From assembly GCA_965222445.1 (NCBI GenBank), contig CBDCTY010000001.1, positions 434,001-498,000 on the forward strand: a DNA stretch of 64,000 bases, in the 5' to 3' direction. Below, piece by piece: positions 24,440 to 32,989 of the stretch. Origin of the DNA: GCA-958296115 sp965222445 (GTDB lineage Bacteria > Chloroflexota > Dehalococcoidia > Lucifugimonadales > CAJWER01). The notes below the pieces were generated by a model. That model was not told where the DNA came from and made no database searches. It saw nothing but the letters and a program-made list of their open reading frames with translations. Each line of letters begins with the position of its first letter. Position 1 is the first letter of the stretch. The position numbers and the translations under genes were made by a program.

Positions 24440-25681
24440 TCAGCGCTCCCAAGCGGGTAGCGGCTTGCCGCTCGCCACAGCTGCCAGTACCGCCTCGGCG
24501 CGTGACGCAATTCGGTCCAGGTCAAACTGTCGAGACAGCTCCCGGGCCCTGCCGCTCATCTCCTCCGTGCCGCCCGAGCGGTTTGCCAGCTCGAGGACGG
24601 TGGACGCCAGCTCTGCGGAGTCGAGCGGTGCGAACGCGTGTCCCACTCCATGTTCGTTCACAAGGGCCTCGGCCTCACAGCCCTTGCTGACAATCAATGG
24701 GACGCCCGACGCGAGGGCTTCGTACACTTTGGAAGGCATGGTGTCGGGCAGCTCCGCCGCCAGCGGCACCACGGCGGCGTCGCAGGAAGCCAGTATCGAG
24801 GCGACCACGTTGCGAGGCACGGTGTCCTCGAACCGCAGATTGGTCAAGGCCTTGTCGTTCGCGAGGGATACGAGCGACCGCTTTGACGGGCCGTCGCCCA
24901 CCATGACAAACTTGATCGCGGGGTGGCCCCGAAGACGGTCCGCAGCTTCGACCACGACCTCCAGTCCCTGGAACAGCCCATGCAGACCGCAGTAGCCAAC
25001 CAGGAAGTCGTCCGGGCCGGCCCCCAACGACCTGCGGACCTCTTCACTTCTGAGCGAAGGGCGGAACAGGCCCAGGTCCGCGCCGTTGGAAACGACCGTC
25101 GATTTGACGTGAGGGAAGCGCCGTCTGATCTGGTCGCGAGCGGCAGTTGTCGGCGTCACCACTACGTCCGACGCTTCGTATCCAATCTTCTCGAGGCCCC
25201 TGAGGAGCTCGAGCGTCAACCTGCCCATAGGCAGCCGCAATCGGACGGCCACATCGGGCCAGACGTCCGAGACGTTCATGACCAGACGCCCTCTCGTAAT
25301 CCGGCCGAGCGCCAGTCCTACAGGGACAAGGAAGAGCGGGGGGCTGTCGAACAGCACCACGTCCTGGCGTCCCAGCCCATTCCAGCCGAGGAACATGCTC
25401 GACAACATGAACGACAGGTAGCTGAGGAGTCTGGGGAAGGGCCTCACCGACTCGGACGGGAGTATCCAGGTGCGGACTACGCGAACGCCGGCCACCTCTT
25501 CTTCGGCTCGCAGTCTTCCCCGGTAGCCCTCGAACACGCGCCCCGTGGGGTAGTTCGGCATCGCCGTGATCACGGTAACGGCGTGTCCGCGGGCGGCGAG
25601 CCGGGTGGTCAGCTCGAACAGGCGGGTCGCCGTCGCGCCCATCTCTGGGGCGAAGTTTTGCGTGAGTACGACGATCTTCAT
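24440..25681 (-). CDS. glycosyltransferase family 4 (WbuB-like)
   Basis: This 413-residue GT-B glycosyltransferase has an N-terminal domain beginning KIVVLTQNFAPEMGATATRL with GHAVTVITAMPNYP, and a C-terminal donor-binding domain with LVGYCGLHGLFQGLEVVVEA, FVMVGDGPSKRSL and PSKVYEALASGVPLI. This matches WbuB/WcaI-like enzymes that add a deoxy-amino sugar during O-antigen or capsule synthesis. It probably acts on an undecaprenyl-linked intermediate at the cytoplasmic membrane face. ATG 25679-25681 fits the family N-terminus. It is the last gene of the leftward polysaccharide cluster, about 65 bases after the UDP-sugar dehydrogenase gene. Confidence 0.87.
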   Translation of the reverse strand: MKIVVLTQNFAPEMGATATRLFELTTRLAARGHAVTVITAMPNYPTGRVFEGYRGRLRAEEEVAGVRVVRTWILPSESVRPFPRLLSYLSFMLSSMFLGWNGLGRQDVVLFDSPPLFLVPVGLALGRITRGRLVMNVSDVWPDVAVRLRLPMGRLTLELLRGLEKIGYEASDVVVTPTTAARDQIRRRFPHVKSTVVSNGADLGLFRPSLRSEEVRRSLGAGPDDFLVGYCGLHGLFQGLEVVVEAADRLRGHPAIKFVMVGDGPSKRSLVSLANDKALTNLRFEDTVPRNVVASILASCDAAVVPLAAELPDTMPSKVYEALASGVPLIVSKGCEAEALVNEHGVGHAFAPLDSAELASTVLELANRSGGTEEMSGRARELSRQFDLDRIASRAEAVLAAVASGKPLPAWER

Positions 25682-25745
25682 GGGGCGGCACCGGAGCGAG
25701 CGGCAAGCATCCGGACGAGTGTCGGGCAGCCATGGCCGCTCGGGG

Positions 25746-27014
25746 TCATGGCTGGGCCCAGACACCCCGTGAGTCGAGGACCTTCTTGCCGTTCAGGCTG
25801 CCAGGGTCGATCTCCAGAAAGCTGCTGTGGTCGGTCAATAGTACCACCACGTCGGCTATATCCAGCGCGTGCTGCAGCTCGACCAGCTCGCACGAACCGG
25901 ACGCCAGCAGTTCCGCCGGCAGCGCGTCGATGTGAGGCTCCACGACCAGGATGGACCCCTGGAACATACGGCGAATACTCCGGACCACGGTGATGGATGG
26001 GCTCTCCCGAAGATCGTCGGTGTCGCTCTTGTATGACAGACCGAGGCAGGCGACCACCGGACCGTCCAGGTCGGAGCACATCTCGACCACCCTGCGCGCC
26101 ACCCACTCCGGCTTTCCGTCGTTCACCATCCTCGCCGCCTGGATCAGGGGCGTATGCTCCGGTGCCGAGTGCACGATGAACCACGGGTCGACCGGTATGC
26201 AGTGGCCGCCGACGCCCGGCCCGGGTTGGAGGATATTCACGCGGGGATGCCTGTTGGCGAGCCGTATCATCGCCCAGGGATCGACGCCGAGCGCATCACA
26301 TACGACGGACAGCTCGTTGGCGAAGGCGATGTTCACGTCCCTGAAGGCATTCTCCGAGAGCTTGACCATCTCAGCCGTGCGGGCATCCGTCAGATGACCC
26401 TCGCCTTTGACGAACGTCTCGTACAGCCTCCGGGCAGCCCGGGCGCATGTAGGCGAAATCCCTCCGATCACCCTGTCGTTGCCGACCAGCTCGCCGAGCG
26501 CATTGCCGGGCAGCACCCGCTCCGGGCAGTAGGCCACTCGGACATCGCTGCCGTCGCCGTGTGTGTGAGGAAACGACAGGTCGGGCCGCAGCTCCGCCAG
26601 GCGGGCGCTCACTGACTCGGTGGAGCCAACCGGCGAGGTGGACTCGACGACAACGAGGTCCCGGGCCCGAAGCCTCGGCGCAAGGCTGTCGACGGCACTG
26701 TGGAGGGCGCCGAGATCCGGGCTATGGTCGGACCCGATGGGGGTTGGAACCGCGACGATGAACGCGTCGGCGGCCTCGGGTTCGCTCCCAGCCCGGAGCC
26801 TGCCGGAGGCGACTGCGTCGGCGACAGCCCTGTCCAGGCCCGGCTCGCTGATCGGAGATACCCCTGAGCTGACGGCCTCGACCCGCTGCGGGTCGATATC
26901 GACGCCGAGGACGTCCATCCCACCGGCCGCCAGGAGCGCGGCTGTCGGCAGGCCCACGTATCCCAGCCCCACCACGCACACCCTGCCTCGTCCTGAGCCT
27001 GTCGAAGGGCCCAT
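25746..27014 (-). CDS. wecC: UDP-sugar dehydrogenase (UDP-ManNAc dehydrogenase type)
   Basis: This 422-residue nucleotide-sugar 6-dehydrogenase has an NAD-binding GLGYVG at 16-21, the central SENAFRDVNIAFANEL helix, and the catalytic cysteine block GPGVGGHCIPVDP. Its neighbour upstream is a UDP-GlcNAc 2-epimerase, so the likely reaction is UDP-ManNAc to UDP-ManNAcA with two NAD+; other UDP-hexose substrates cannot be excluded. The N-terminal residues PSTGSG come from an embedded copy of the TTCGACAGGCTCAGG motif (26992-27010). Starts before 27014 would overlap the epimerase gene, which ends at 27019. Confidence 0.87.
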   Translation of the reverse strand: MGPSTGSGRGRVCVVGLGYVGLPTAALLAAGGMDVLGVDIDPQRVEAVSSGVSPISEPGLDRAVADAVASGRLRAGSEPEAADAFIVAVPTPIGSDHSPDLGALHSAVDSLAPRLRARDLVVVESTSPVGSTESVSARLAELRPDLSFPHTHGDGSDVRVAYCPERVLPGNALGELVGNDRVIGGISPTCARAARRLYETFVKGEGHLTDARTAEMVKLSENAFRDVNIAFANELSVVCDALGVDPWAMIRLANRHPRVNILQPGPGVGGHCIPVDPWFIVHSAPEHTPLIQAARMVNDGKPEWVARRVVEMCSDLDGPVVACLGLSYKSDTDDLRESPSITVVRSIRRMFQGSILVVEPHIDALPAELLASGSCELVELQHALDIADVVVLLTDHSSFLEIDPGSLNGKKVLDSRGVWAQP

Positions 27015-27018
27015 ATTC

Positions 27019-28134
27019 TCAGCCACGGGCCAGGTCCTCGAGAATGCGTCGGCTGGCCTGGCCGTCGCCATACGGATGGCGAACCCGTGCCATTGCCGAG
27101 TAGGCATCGTCGTCGTCGAGCAGCCGGGCGGTCTCGTCCGCAATACGATCGGCGTTCGTCCCGACCAGCCTGACGGTACCCGACGCCACGGCTTCCGTCC
27201 TCTCGGTCGTACCGCGCATCACAAGCACCGGCTTGCCGAGCGACGGGGCTTCCTCCTGTATGCCGCCCGAGTCGGTGAGGATGATATGGGCCTCGGTCAT
27301 GAGATGGACGAACGCGAGATAGTCGAGGGGCTCGATCAGCTCGATGTTGGGATGGCCGCCGAGAAGCCTGAACACCGGCTCTCGCACGTTCGGGTTCAGG
27401 TGGACGGGATACACGATCTTCACATCGTCCCTGGACCCGATCCTGGCGAGCGCGCGGCAGATCTGCTCGAACCCCGATCCGAAGTTCTCCCTTCTGTGGC
27501 CGGTGACCAGCAGGAGCCGGCGATCAGGGTCGCGGTCAGGCAGCATGGACCTCACACGCTCAGTCAGCCCAAGCTCGGTTTCCAGGCGTCCAACTACGTG
27601 AAGCAGCGCGTCTATCACGGTATTCCCGGTGACCCTGATACCCGAATCGGGTATCCCCTCGGCGAGCAGGTTCCGTCTCGCCGTCTCCGTGGGCGCATAG
27701 TGGCGGTCGCTGAGAGCGTCGGCCACCTTTCTGTTCATCTCCTCCGGCCAAGGCGACGACATGTCGCCGGTCCTCAGCCCGGCCTCGACGTGGCCCACCG
27801 GGATCTTCGCGTAGAAGGCCGCCATCGCCGTCGCCAGGACGGTCGTGGTGTCGCCCTGGACCAGCACGCGGTCCGGTCGGGCCTCGTCGAGAACGCCCCT
27901 CATGCCCAGGAGCACGCCGCTGGTGACATCCGCGAGGTGCTGGCCCGGGGACATGACGTCGAGGTCGTAGTCGGGTTCCAGCTCGAACAGACGGAGGACT
28001 TGGTCGAGCATCTCCCTGTGCTGGGCGGTCACACACAGGCTATGGTCGATGCCGTCGGCCCCCGCCAGGGCACGGGCCACCATGGCCATCTTCACGGCTT
28101 CCGGTCGCGTACCGACTACAGAGAGAACTCGCAA
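27019..28134 (-). CDS. wecB: UDP-N-acetylglucosamine 2-epimerase (non-hydrolysing)
   Basis: This 371-residue enzyme is full length for WecB/MnaA. Signature parts are VVGTRPEAVKMAMV (6-19), VQGDTTTVLATAMAAFY, VGHVEAGLRTGD, PEEMNRKVADALSD, TGHRRENFG and TDSGGIQEEAPSLGKPVLVMR. It interconverts UDP-GlcNAc and UDP-ManNAc in the cytoplasm and supplies the dehydrogenase encoded next. The start is a TTG at 28132-28134, two bases after the stop of the large glycosyltransferase gene, so translation is probably coupled. Confidence 0.93.
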   Translation of the reverse strand: MRVLSVVGTRPEAVKMAMVARALAGADGIDHSLCVTAQHREMLDQVLRLFELEPDYDLDVMSPGQHLADVTSGVLLGMRGVLDEARPDRVLVQGDTTTVLATAMAAFYAKIPVGHVEAGLRTGDMSSPWPEEMNRKVADALSDRHYAPTETARRNLLAEGIPDSGIRVTGNTVIDALLHVVGRLETELGLTERVRSMLPDRDPDRRLLLVTGHRRENFGSGFEQICRALARIGSRDDVKIVYPVHLNPNVREPVFRLLGGHPNIELIEPLDYLAFVHLMTEAHIILTDSGGIQEEAPSLGKPVLVMRGTTERTEAVASGTVRLVGTNADRIADETARLLDDDDAYSAMARVRHPYGDGQASRRILEDLARG

Positions 28135-28136
28135 CG

Positions 28137-31100
28137 CTAGATCATTGCGCGGCCGAGGTCTAGGCCGGGCGTAAAGTCACGACACTTCTTTCGGAATTCG
28201 GCATCAGGAATCTGCCAGGCATGTCTGGACAACTGATGCATCCGAACCCGAACCCTTACGTAATTGAACCGGTCAGCCGAGTATACCCGGCATCCGGCCC
28301 GTACTGCGGCTCGCAGGAAGTTCGTGTCTTCCCCTAGTGAAAGGGAGGCGAACAAGTCTTCCCTGACGACGTCGGTTTGGGCAAACAGCGTACCGCCCGC
28401 TATTGTCGAGGACGTGAACGTGTGCTCCGCGAAGTTCTCTCTCAAGGCTGTAGTATCGTCCGCTTCGAAATATACGAAGCACAGCCCCTTCCCGACGACC
28501 TCTGCATCCGAGAACGAGGCTGCAAGAACGCTGTCCGAGAGGTACCGCTCCCCGTAGAGGTCGTCGTCGTCCATCTTGGCGATGTACTTGCCCGACGCCG
28601 CTTCCGCACCCCGATTCAGGCAGTCCCCCAAGGTAGTGCGACCGTCAACGTGGAGCACCTGAACGTTGGGAATGAGTTCGGCATCCCTTCGGACGGCGTC
28701 AAGGTCGAACTCCGCATTGTTCGGGATGAGGATCAATTCTTTGTGGGGATACGTCTGCTTCGTGAAGTTCTCGAGGCACCGCGAGACATTCTCCGGACGC
28801 ATGGTAGGCATCAGGACGCTTACGGCTGGCTGCTCCACTTCGGGCAACTCGATACCAATCCTGAGGAAGACCTCGTCCATGCGATGCCGGTACGTGTGGT
28901 TCTCATGTACGTGACGATAAGCCAGGTGCCCCTCACGGACACGCGCCTCTTCATCTCCCAGCAATTCCTGGAGATGGCCGGCAGTCTCCTCCATGCTCCG
29001 TGTGACCCTGACGTGCTCTCCGAGCATCCGGCTCATGCCGACGGACTCCGAGGAGACCACCGGCGTTCCGCAAGCCAGGCTCTCGAACACGCGGCGGGCG
29101 AACATCGTCGGAGACTCGGTTATGGTGTTCACGTTCAGCATCACGTCGTAGCAGCGGTAGGCGGTCAGCATCTCGTCGTAGGTCAGCGTTCCCCTGACCG
29201 CCTCCCTGTACTTGTCCGGGAAGCGGTAGTCCTGACCGAATTCGGGCCGCGTGAGGTTCCGGTCGAAGATGTGCAGACCGTGGGGCATGGCGCCGTCTAG
29301 TAGGCTTCTGAGCGCCTCGGCCCGCTCAGGGTACCTCCGCGACACCCAGCTCCCGGCAAAGCAGACCGGATATCTGGGCCAGTCCCTCTCCCTGGACGGG
29401 TTGTGCACTCGCGGCTGCGCCGCGAACGGCAGGACGAATATCCGGTTGTGCCCCAGGGCCCCCCTATACAGCGGGACGCAGTCCGAATCCGAGGTAAATA
29501 CGAAGTCGAACTCCCTAGCGGCACCGAGAAAGCTGTCGAAGTGCGGAGGGTCCTCCTTGTTCCAGAACACGGTCGGAATCCCGGCTGAACGGCAGTACCG
29601 AAGCAGGTCCCGCAGCGGGTTGTCATCCAACTCTTCGTAACCGACGATCCGGTCTTGCCACCCCCCGTTGTTGCCCCTCCAGGCCGACTCTACTAGCAGG
29701 CACACAGGGCGCGTCCTCTCCATCTGGACGCGCCAGTGTTTGGGGGACATCAGCACCAGATCAACCTCGTGCCTGAGGGCGTGCTCCGTGAAAGTGTCCA
29801 GGATGGCCGCCACCGGCGGGCCACCGGATCGAGCCTTTGGAACGGGTAGAAGCGGGAAGGTTACGAACCTGGATGGGTCCAGATAGGTGTCTTCGGGAAT
29901 GTTTCGAGGCTCTTCGGGAACGATCGGAGGCTCTTCGGGAACGATCGGAGGCTTTTCGCGAACGTAGGACTGCGGTGCGCTGGATTCTCTTGGGGCAACT
30001 GTCTGCACCAGCGGGGCAAGCGTGGACCTCGATCGGTATATTCGCAGGAGCTGGAAGGGCAGCTTCCACGCTGTTATCGGCTGCTTCGCTGCGCGCACAA
30101 GCGCCGAACCCACGAGAAACGAGGTGCTGGAACGCGCAGCCTGGAGTCGATGCCGCAGCACTCGCACTTCTCCCGACCTTGCATCGAGGCTCTTCTTGAG
30201 CGATTGGCCCCGGACCTCCAGTTTCCTGATCCTCTCGTGGCTGTCGTCGAGTGCCTTCCTGTGCTGGGCTAGCGCCTTCTCGTGCTGGACTAGCGCCTTC
30301 TTGTGCTGGGCTAGCGCCTTCTTGTGCTGGGCTAGCGCCTTCTTGTGCTGGGCTAGCGCTTTCTTGTGCTGCGCTAGTGCGACTCTGTCCAACCTGTTCC
30401 TAATCTCGATTCCCTTGGTCCTCTCGTGACTGGCATTGACCTTGCGCTGGGTGTCCCGGTCCGCTTCCACCCGTTGCTGAAGCCGTCGCTGCAGTCGTTC
30501 GATCCGGCTCCCGTGCTTCTCCAGCATCTCGTACATTTGCGTCTGGGATGCTACCAGCGCCGCGTCCGTCATGGACTGGACCGCCTCAGTGTCCAGACCC
30601 TGCCAGGAGACCTCGCGGTCCTCCGACAGGCGGCCCACGAAACGGATGTAGTTGTCCTCCACGCTCAGCAGCTCCAACCCCAACCTCGGCTTGAGCAGGT
30701 CGATCAGATCCGTCAGGCAAAAGGCCCGACGGTGGTCTTCGAGCGGATACGCTCCGAAGGGAGTCGTGACGACGACGCTCCCCCCAGGCAGGAGATATTC
30801 CAGTCCCCTGTCCAGCATGGCGCCCGGGTCCTCGAGGCGATCGAGGATCTCTCCCATTAGCACGGTGTCGAAGAGCCCGGCCACCTGCCGTGTTCGCAGG
30901 AAGTCCCCGTGGACCAGATCGGCGCACTCGCGCACATGGTCCGGCTCTTTGGCAAGCAACTCGCGGGCGTACTGGAGGGCATCGCCGTCGATGTCTACTC
31001 CGGTGACCGCAATTCCTCGGCGTGCCAGCAGCAACTCCAGGATGCCCTCGCTGCAGCCCACGTCCAGAACACGCGGTCCCCTGGCCTGGTCGGCCATCCA

Positions 31101-31235
31101 GTCGATACGGCGGCGGAGCCAGTCGCCGGTCGGTCCTCCGTCGAGCAGGCCAAGATATACCTGTGAGACATGCTCCCCAGCCTGCGGCTCGGGGCCGTCT
31201 ACTGTGCTGTCGGTATCCGGATGCTGATGCGTCAA
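28137..31235 (-). CDS. large fused methyltransferase / coiled coil / two glycosyltransferases
   Basis: This is a 1032-residue multidomain protein. Residues ~25-215 are a class I SAM methyltransferase (VLDVGCSEG at 56-64, VTGVDIDGDALQYA). Residues ~225-370 form a long coiled coil with a seven-residue repeat (ALAQHKK) present about seven times. Residues ~455-800 resemble a CgeB/DUF3880-type glycosyltransferase (FWNKEDPPHFDSF, SLACGTPVVSSESVG). Residues ~815-1030 are a GT2 domain (VSVLMPTMRPENVSRCLENF, AKMDDDDLYGERYL). The coiled coil may act as a molecular ruler or tether, as in chain-length regulators that join a kinase-methyltransferase to a polymerase. It overlaps the Wzt gene by 4 bases. 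It probably completes or caps the exported glycan. Confidence 0.85.
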   Translation of the reverse strand: MTHQHPDTDSTVDGPEPQAGEHVSQVYLGLLDGGPTGDWLRRRIDWMADQARGPRVLDVGCSEGILELLLARRGIAVTGVDIDGDALQYARELLAKEPDHVRECADLVHGDFLRTRQVAGLFDTVLMGEILDRLEDPGAMLDRGLEYLLPGGSVVVTTPFGAYPLEDHRRAFCLTDLIDLLKPRLGLELLSVEDNYIRFVGRLSEDREVSWQGLDTEAVQSMTDAALVASQTQMYEMLEKHGSRIERLQRRLQQRVEADRDTQRKVNASHERTKGIEIRNRLDRVALAQHKKALAQHKKALAQHKKALAQHKKALVQHEKALAQHRKALDDSHERIRKLEVRGQSLKKSLDARSGEVRVLRHRLQAARSSTSFLVGSALVRAAKQPITAWKLPFQLLRIYRSRSTLAPLVQTVAPRESSAPQSYVREKPPIVPEEPPIVPEEPRNIPEDTYLDPSRFVTFPLLPVPKARSGGPPVAAILDTFTEHALRHEVDLVLMSPKHWRVQMERTRPVCLLVESAWRGNNGGWQDRIVGYEELDDNPLRDLLRYCRSAGIPTVFWNKEDPPHFDSFLGAAREFDFVFTSDSDCVPLYRGALGHNRIFVLPFAAQPRVHNPSRERDWPRYPVCFAGSWVSRRYPERAEALRSLLDGAMPHGLHIFDRNLTRPEFGQDYRFPDKYREAVRGTLTYDEMLTAYRCYDVMLNVNTITESPTMFARRVFESLACGTPVVSSESVGMSRMLGEHVRVTRSMEETAGHLQELLGDEEARVREGHLAYRHVHENHTYRHRMDEVFLRIGIELPEVEQPAVSVLMPTMRPENVSRCLENFTKQTYPHKELILIPNNAEFDLDAVRRDAELIPNVQVLHVDGRTTLGDCLNRGAEAASGKYIAKMDDDDLYGERYLSDSVLAASFSDAEVVGKGLCFVYFEADDTTALRENFAEHTFTSSTIAGGTLFAQTDVVREDLFASLSLGEDTNFLRAAVRAGCRVYSADRFNYVRVRVRMHQLSRHAWQIPDAEFRKKCRDFTPGLDLGRAMI
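30251..30379 (-). repeat. 21-bp tandem repeats coding the ALAQHKK heptads
   Basis: About six to seven near-identical units of CTTCTTGTGCTGGGCTAGCG plus one base (plus strand) run head to tail. Each encodes one seven-residue turn of the coiled coil in the large glycosyltransferase gene. Copy number could vary by slippage without breaking the frame, which would lengthen or shorten the coil in steps of one heptad. Confidence 0.88.
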
Positions 31236-32020
31236 GACGGCCTACTCCCGCCGGACTCCCGCTTGCCCCTGTACTCCTCTAGAACCTCGTCCACGTCTCC
31301 GGTTGCGCGGATCCTTCCGCGCTCCAGCAGTATTGCACGTTCGCAGAACTCGGTTATGATCTGCTCCGACTGCGATGCAACGACCAGGGTGTTTGCGGAT
31401 TTCATGAAATCATCGAGCCGTTCCTTCGCCTTTTCCTGGAACCGCAGGTCCCCCGCGCCGATGATCTCGTCGATCAACAGTATGTCCGGGTTGATCGAGG
31501 TGGCCACCGCGAATCCGAGGCGCGCCCGCATCCCCGTCGAGTAGGTACGCAGGGGCATGTAGATGTAGTCGCCGAGCTCGGTGAACTCCACGATTTCTGG
31601 GACCATCTTCCTGACGCGTCCATGAGTAAGGCCAAGGGAAACGCCCGAAAGCAAGATGTTCTCGATGCCGGTGGCCTCGGGCTTGAGGCCGAGAGACTCG
31701 GCAAACAGCGTGGAAATCTTGCCCCGCGATTCTGCGGTGCCGCGCGTGGGGTGCAGTATCCCGGCCATGACCTTCAGCATCGTGCTCTTGCCTGCCCCGT
31801 TCATCCCAATCAGACCGACCCTCTCCCCGCGGGCGATGGTGAGGCTCACGTCGTCGAGGGCCGTCACTGTCATTGCCGAGCCGGGAGAGAAGTTCAGCCG
31901 GCCGCCCACGCTGGCCTGAAGCGACCCGAAGCCGTTCGACGGGTGCCGTCTCGGGACCCTCCGGTACGTGGGAAGCTCCAGGGTCAGGTCCCTAAGGCGG
32001 ATCGCCAGGTCTTCTCTCAT
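31232..32020 (-). CDS. wzt: polysaccharide ABC exporter ATPase (Wzt-like)
   Basis: This 262-residue ATPase is of the TagH/Wzt/KpsT branch. Walker A is GMNGAGKST at 72-80, the signature is the branch-typical YSTGMRARLGFA and Walker B is DILLIDEIIGAGD. It lacks the long C-terminal carbohydrate-binding domain found in some Wzt proteins, so export is probably not tied to a specific chain end by this subunit. It pairs with the permease encoded by the overlapping upstream gene (4-base overlap). Confidence 0.92.
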   Translation of the reverse strand: MREDLAIRLRDLTLELPTYRRVPRRHPSNGFGSLQASVGGRLNFSPGSAMTVTALDDVSLTIARGERVGLIGMNGAGKSTMLKVMAGILHPTRGTAESRGKISTLFAESLGLKPEATGIENILLSGVSLGLTHGRVRKMVPEIVEFTELGDYIYMPLRTYSTGMRARLGFAVATSINPDILLIDEIIGAGDLRFQEKAKERLDDFMKSANTLVVASQSEQIITEFCERAILLERGRIRATGDVDEVLEEYRGKRESGGSRPS

Positions 32021-32847
32021 CCTATCCAGATAGCCAGGCGCCGCCGGAGCGGGCTATATGTGGCCACAAAGAGCATGAGTCCCACTGCGTCGATCGCCAG
32101 GACGATCGACCACGAGAACATGGATGCGGCCTCACCCATCAGCGGGGCGCGGACGATCTCCAGGTAGTGGGTGAAAGGGTTGACGAGCGCAATGAATTCG
32201 CGGTCGCCGAGGCCGTCGACGTACCAGAACACCGGCGTCGCGAAGAAGAGGAACCTCATTCCTGCCCGAATCAGGTGCGTAAGGTCCCTGTATCGGGCGC
32301 CAGCGAACCCGAGCAGCGGCACCGCCCACATCGCCCCCAGGAACAGCAACAGCAGCCCTGGCGCCGCCAGGAGCGTCTGCCAGCCTATTTGCACTTCGCT
32401 CCAGACCAGGACGCCGATGAGTATCAGCGAGTGGACCGCCAGCTTCGCCCAGTGCTCGACGGCGTTCCTCAGCACGTATGTGAAGAGAGGGTTGTTGATG
32501 GACGAGATAGCTCTGGCATTCGACACGAACACCCCCGCACCGGTCGTGAGGGTGCTGGAGATGAATGACCAGAGAATCACGCCGACCGACAGGTACACGA
32601 GGTAGTTCTCTTCCGCATGTCCGAGCAGCCGCCCAAACAGTACGCCCAGTCCAGCGATCCAGATCCCTACAACCAGGATTTCCCACAGCGGCCCCAAATA
32701 GGTCCTGCGGTAACGCAGTGTGAAGTCGTACCAGCCAAGGGTGACCCACAGGGGCGGGCTGGCGAACGACTGGACCACGTCGTCTACCCCGTCAAGAAAT
32801 CCGGACTGTGACGAATTGACTCGTACTGACGAAGACCTCAATTCCAA
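32017..32847 (-). CDS. wzm: polysaccharide ABC exporter permease (Wzm-like)
   Basis: This 276-residue ABC-2 permease has about six membrane helices. The family entry LGWYDFTLRYRRTYLGPLWE (37-56) and the FFATPVFWYVDGLG loop before the last helices are characteristic of O-antigen/teichoic-acid exporters. With Wzt it would flip a lipid-linked glycan across the cytoplasmic membrane. The first 20 residues are Ser-rich and not conserved in the family, so a later start is possible. It is the first gene of the Wzm-Wzt-large GT-WecB-WecC-GT4 operon, and the 142 bases upstream should hold the promoter. Confidence 0.92.
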   Translation of the reverse strand: MELRSSSVRVNSSQSGFLDGVDDVVQSFASPPLWVTLGWYDFTLRYRRTYLGPLWEILVVGIWIAGLGVLFGRLLGHAEENYLVYLSVGVILWSFISSTLTTGAGVFVSNARAISSINNPLFTYVLRNAVEHWAKLAVHSLILIGVLVWSEVQIGWQTLLAAPGLLLLFLGAMWAVPLLGFAGARYRDLTHLIRAGMRFLFFATPVFWYVDGLGDREFIALVNPFTHYLEIVRAPLMGEAASMFSWSIVLAIDAVGLMLFVATYSPLRRRLAIWIG

Positions 32848-32989
32848 CTGCCTGCCATGGAGGGCTGCCCGCCATAGGCAAGGCGCGGCTCGGGTGCCTT
32901 GGGGTTCACGATACTATCGCCCACGATGCGCCCATCCTAGCATGGGGACCGGAAACAATTCCAGTTATTGTACTTGTCCAAGACATGTC

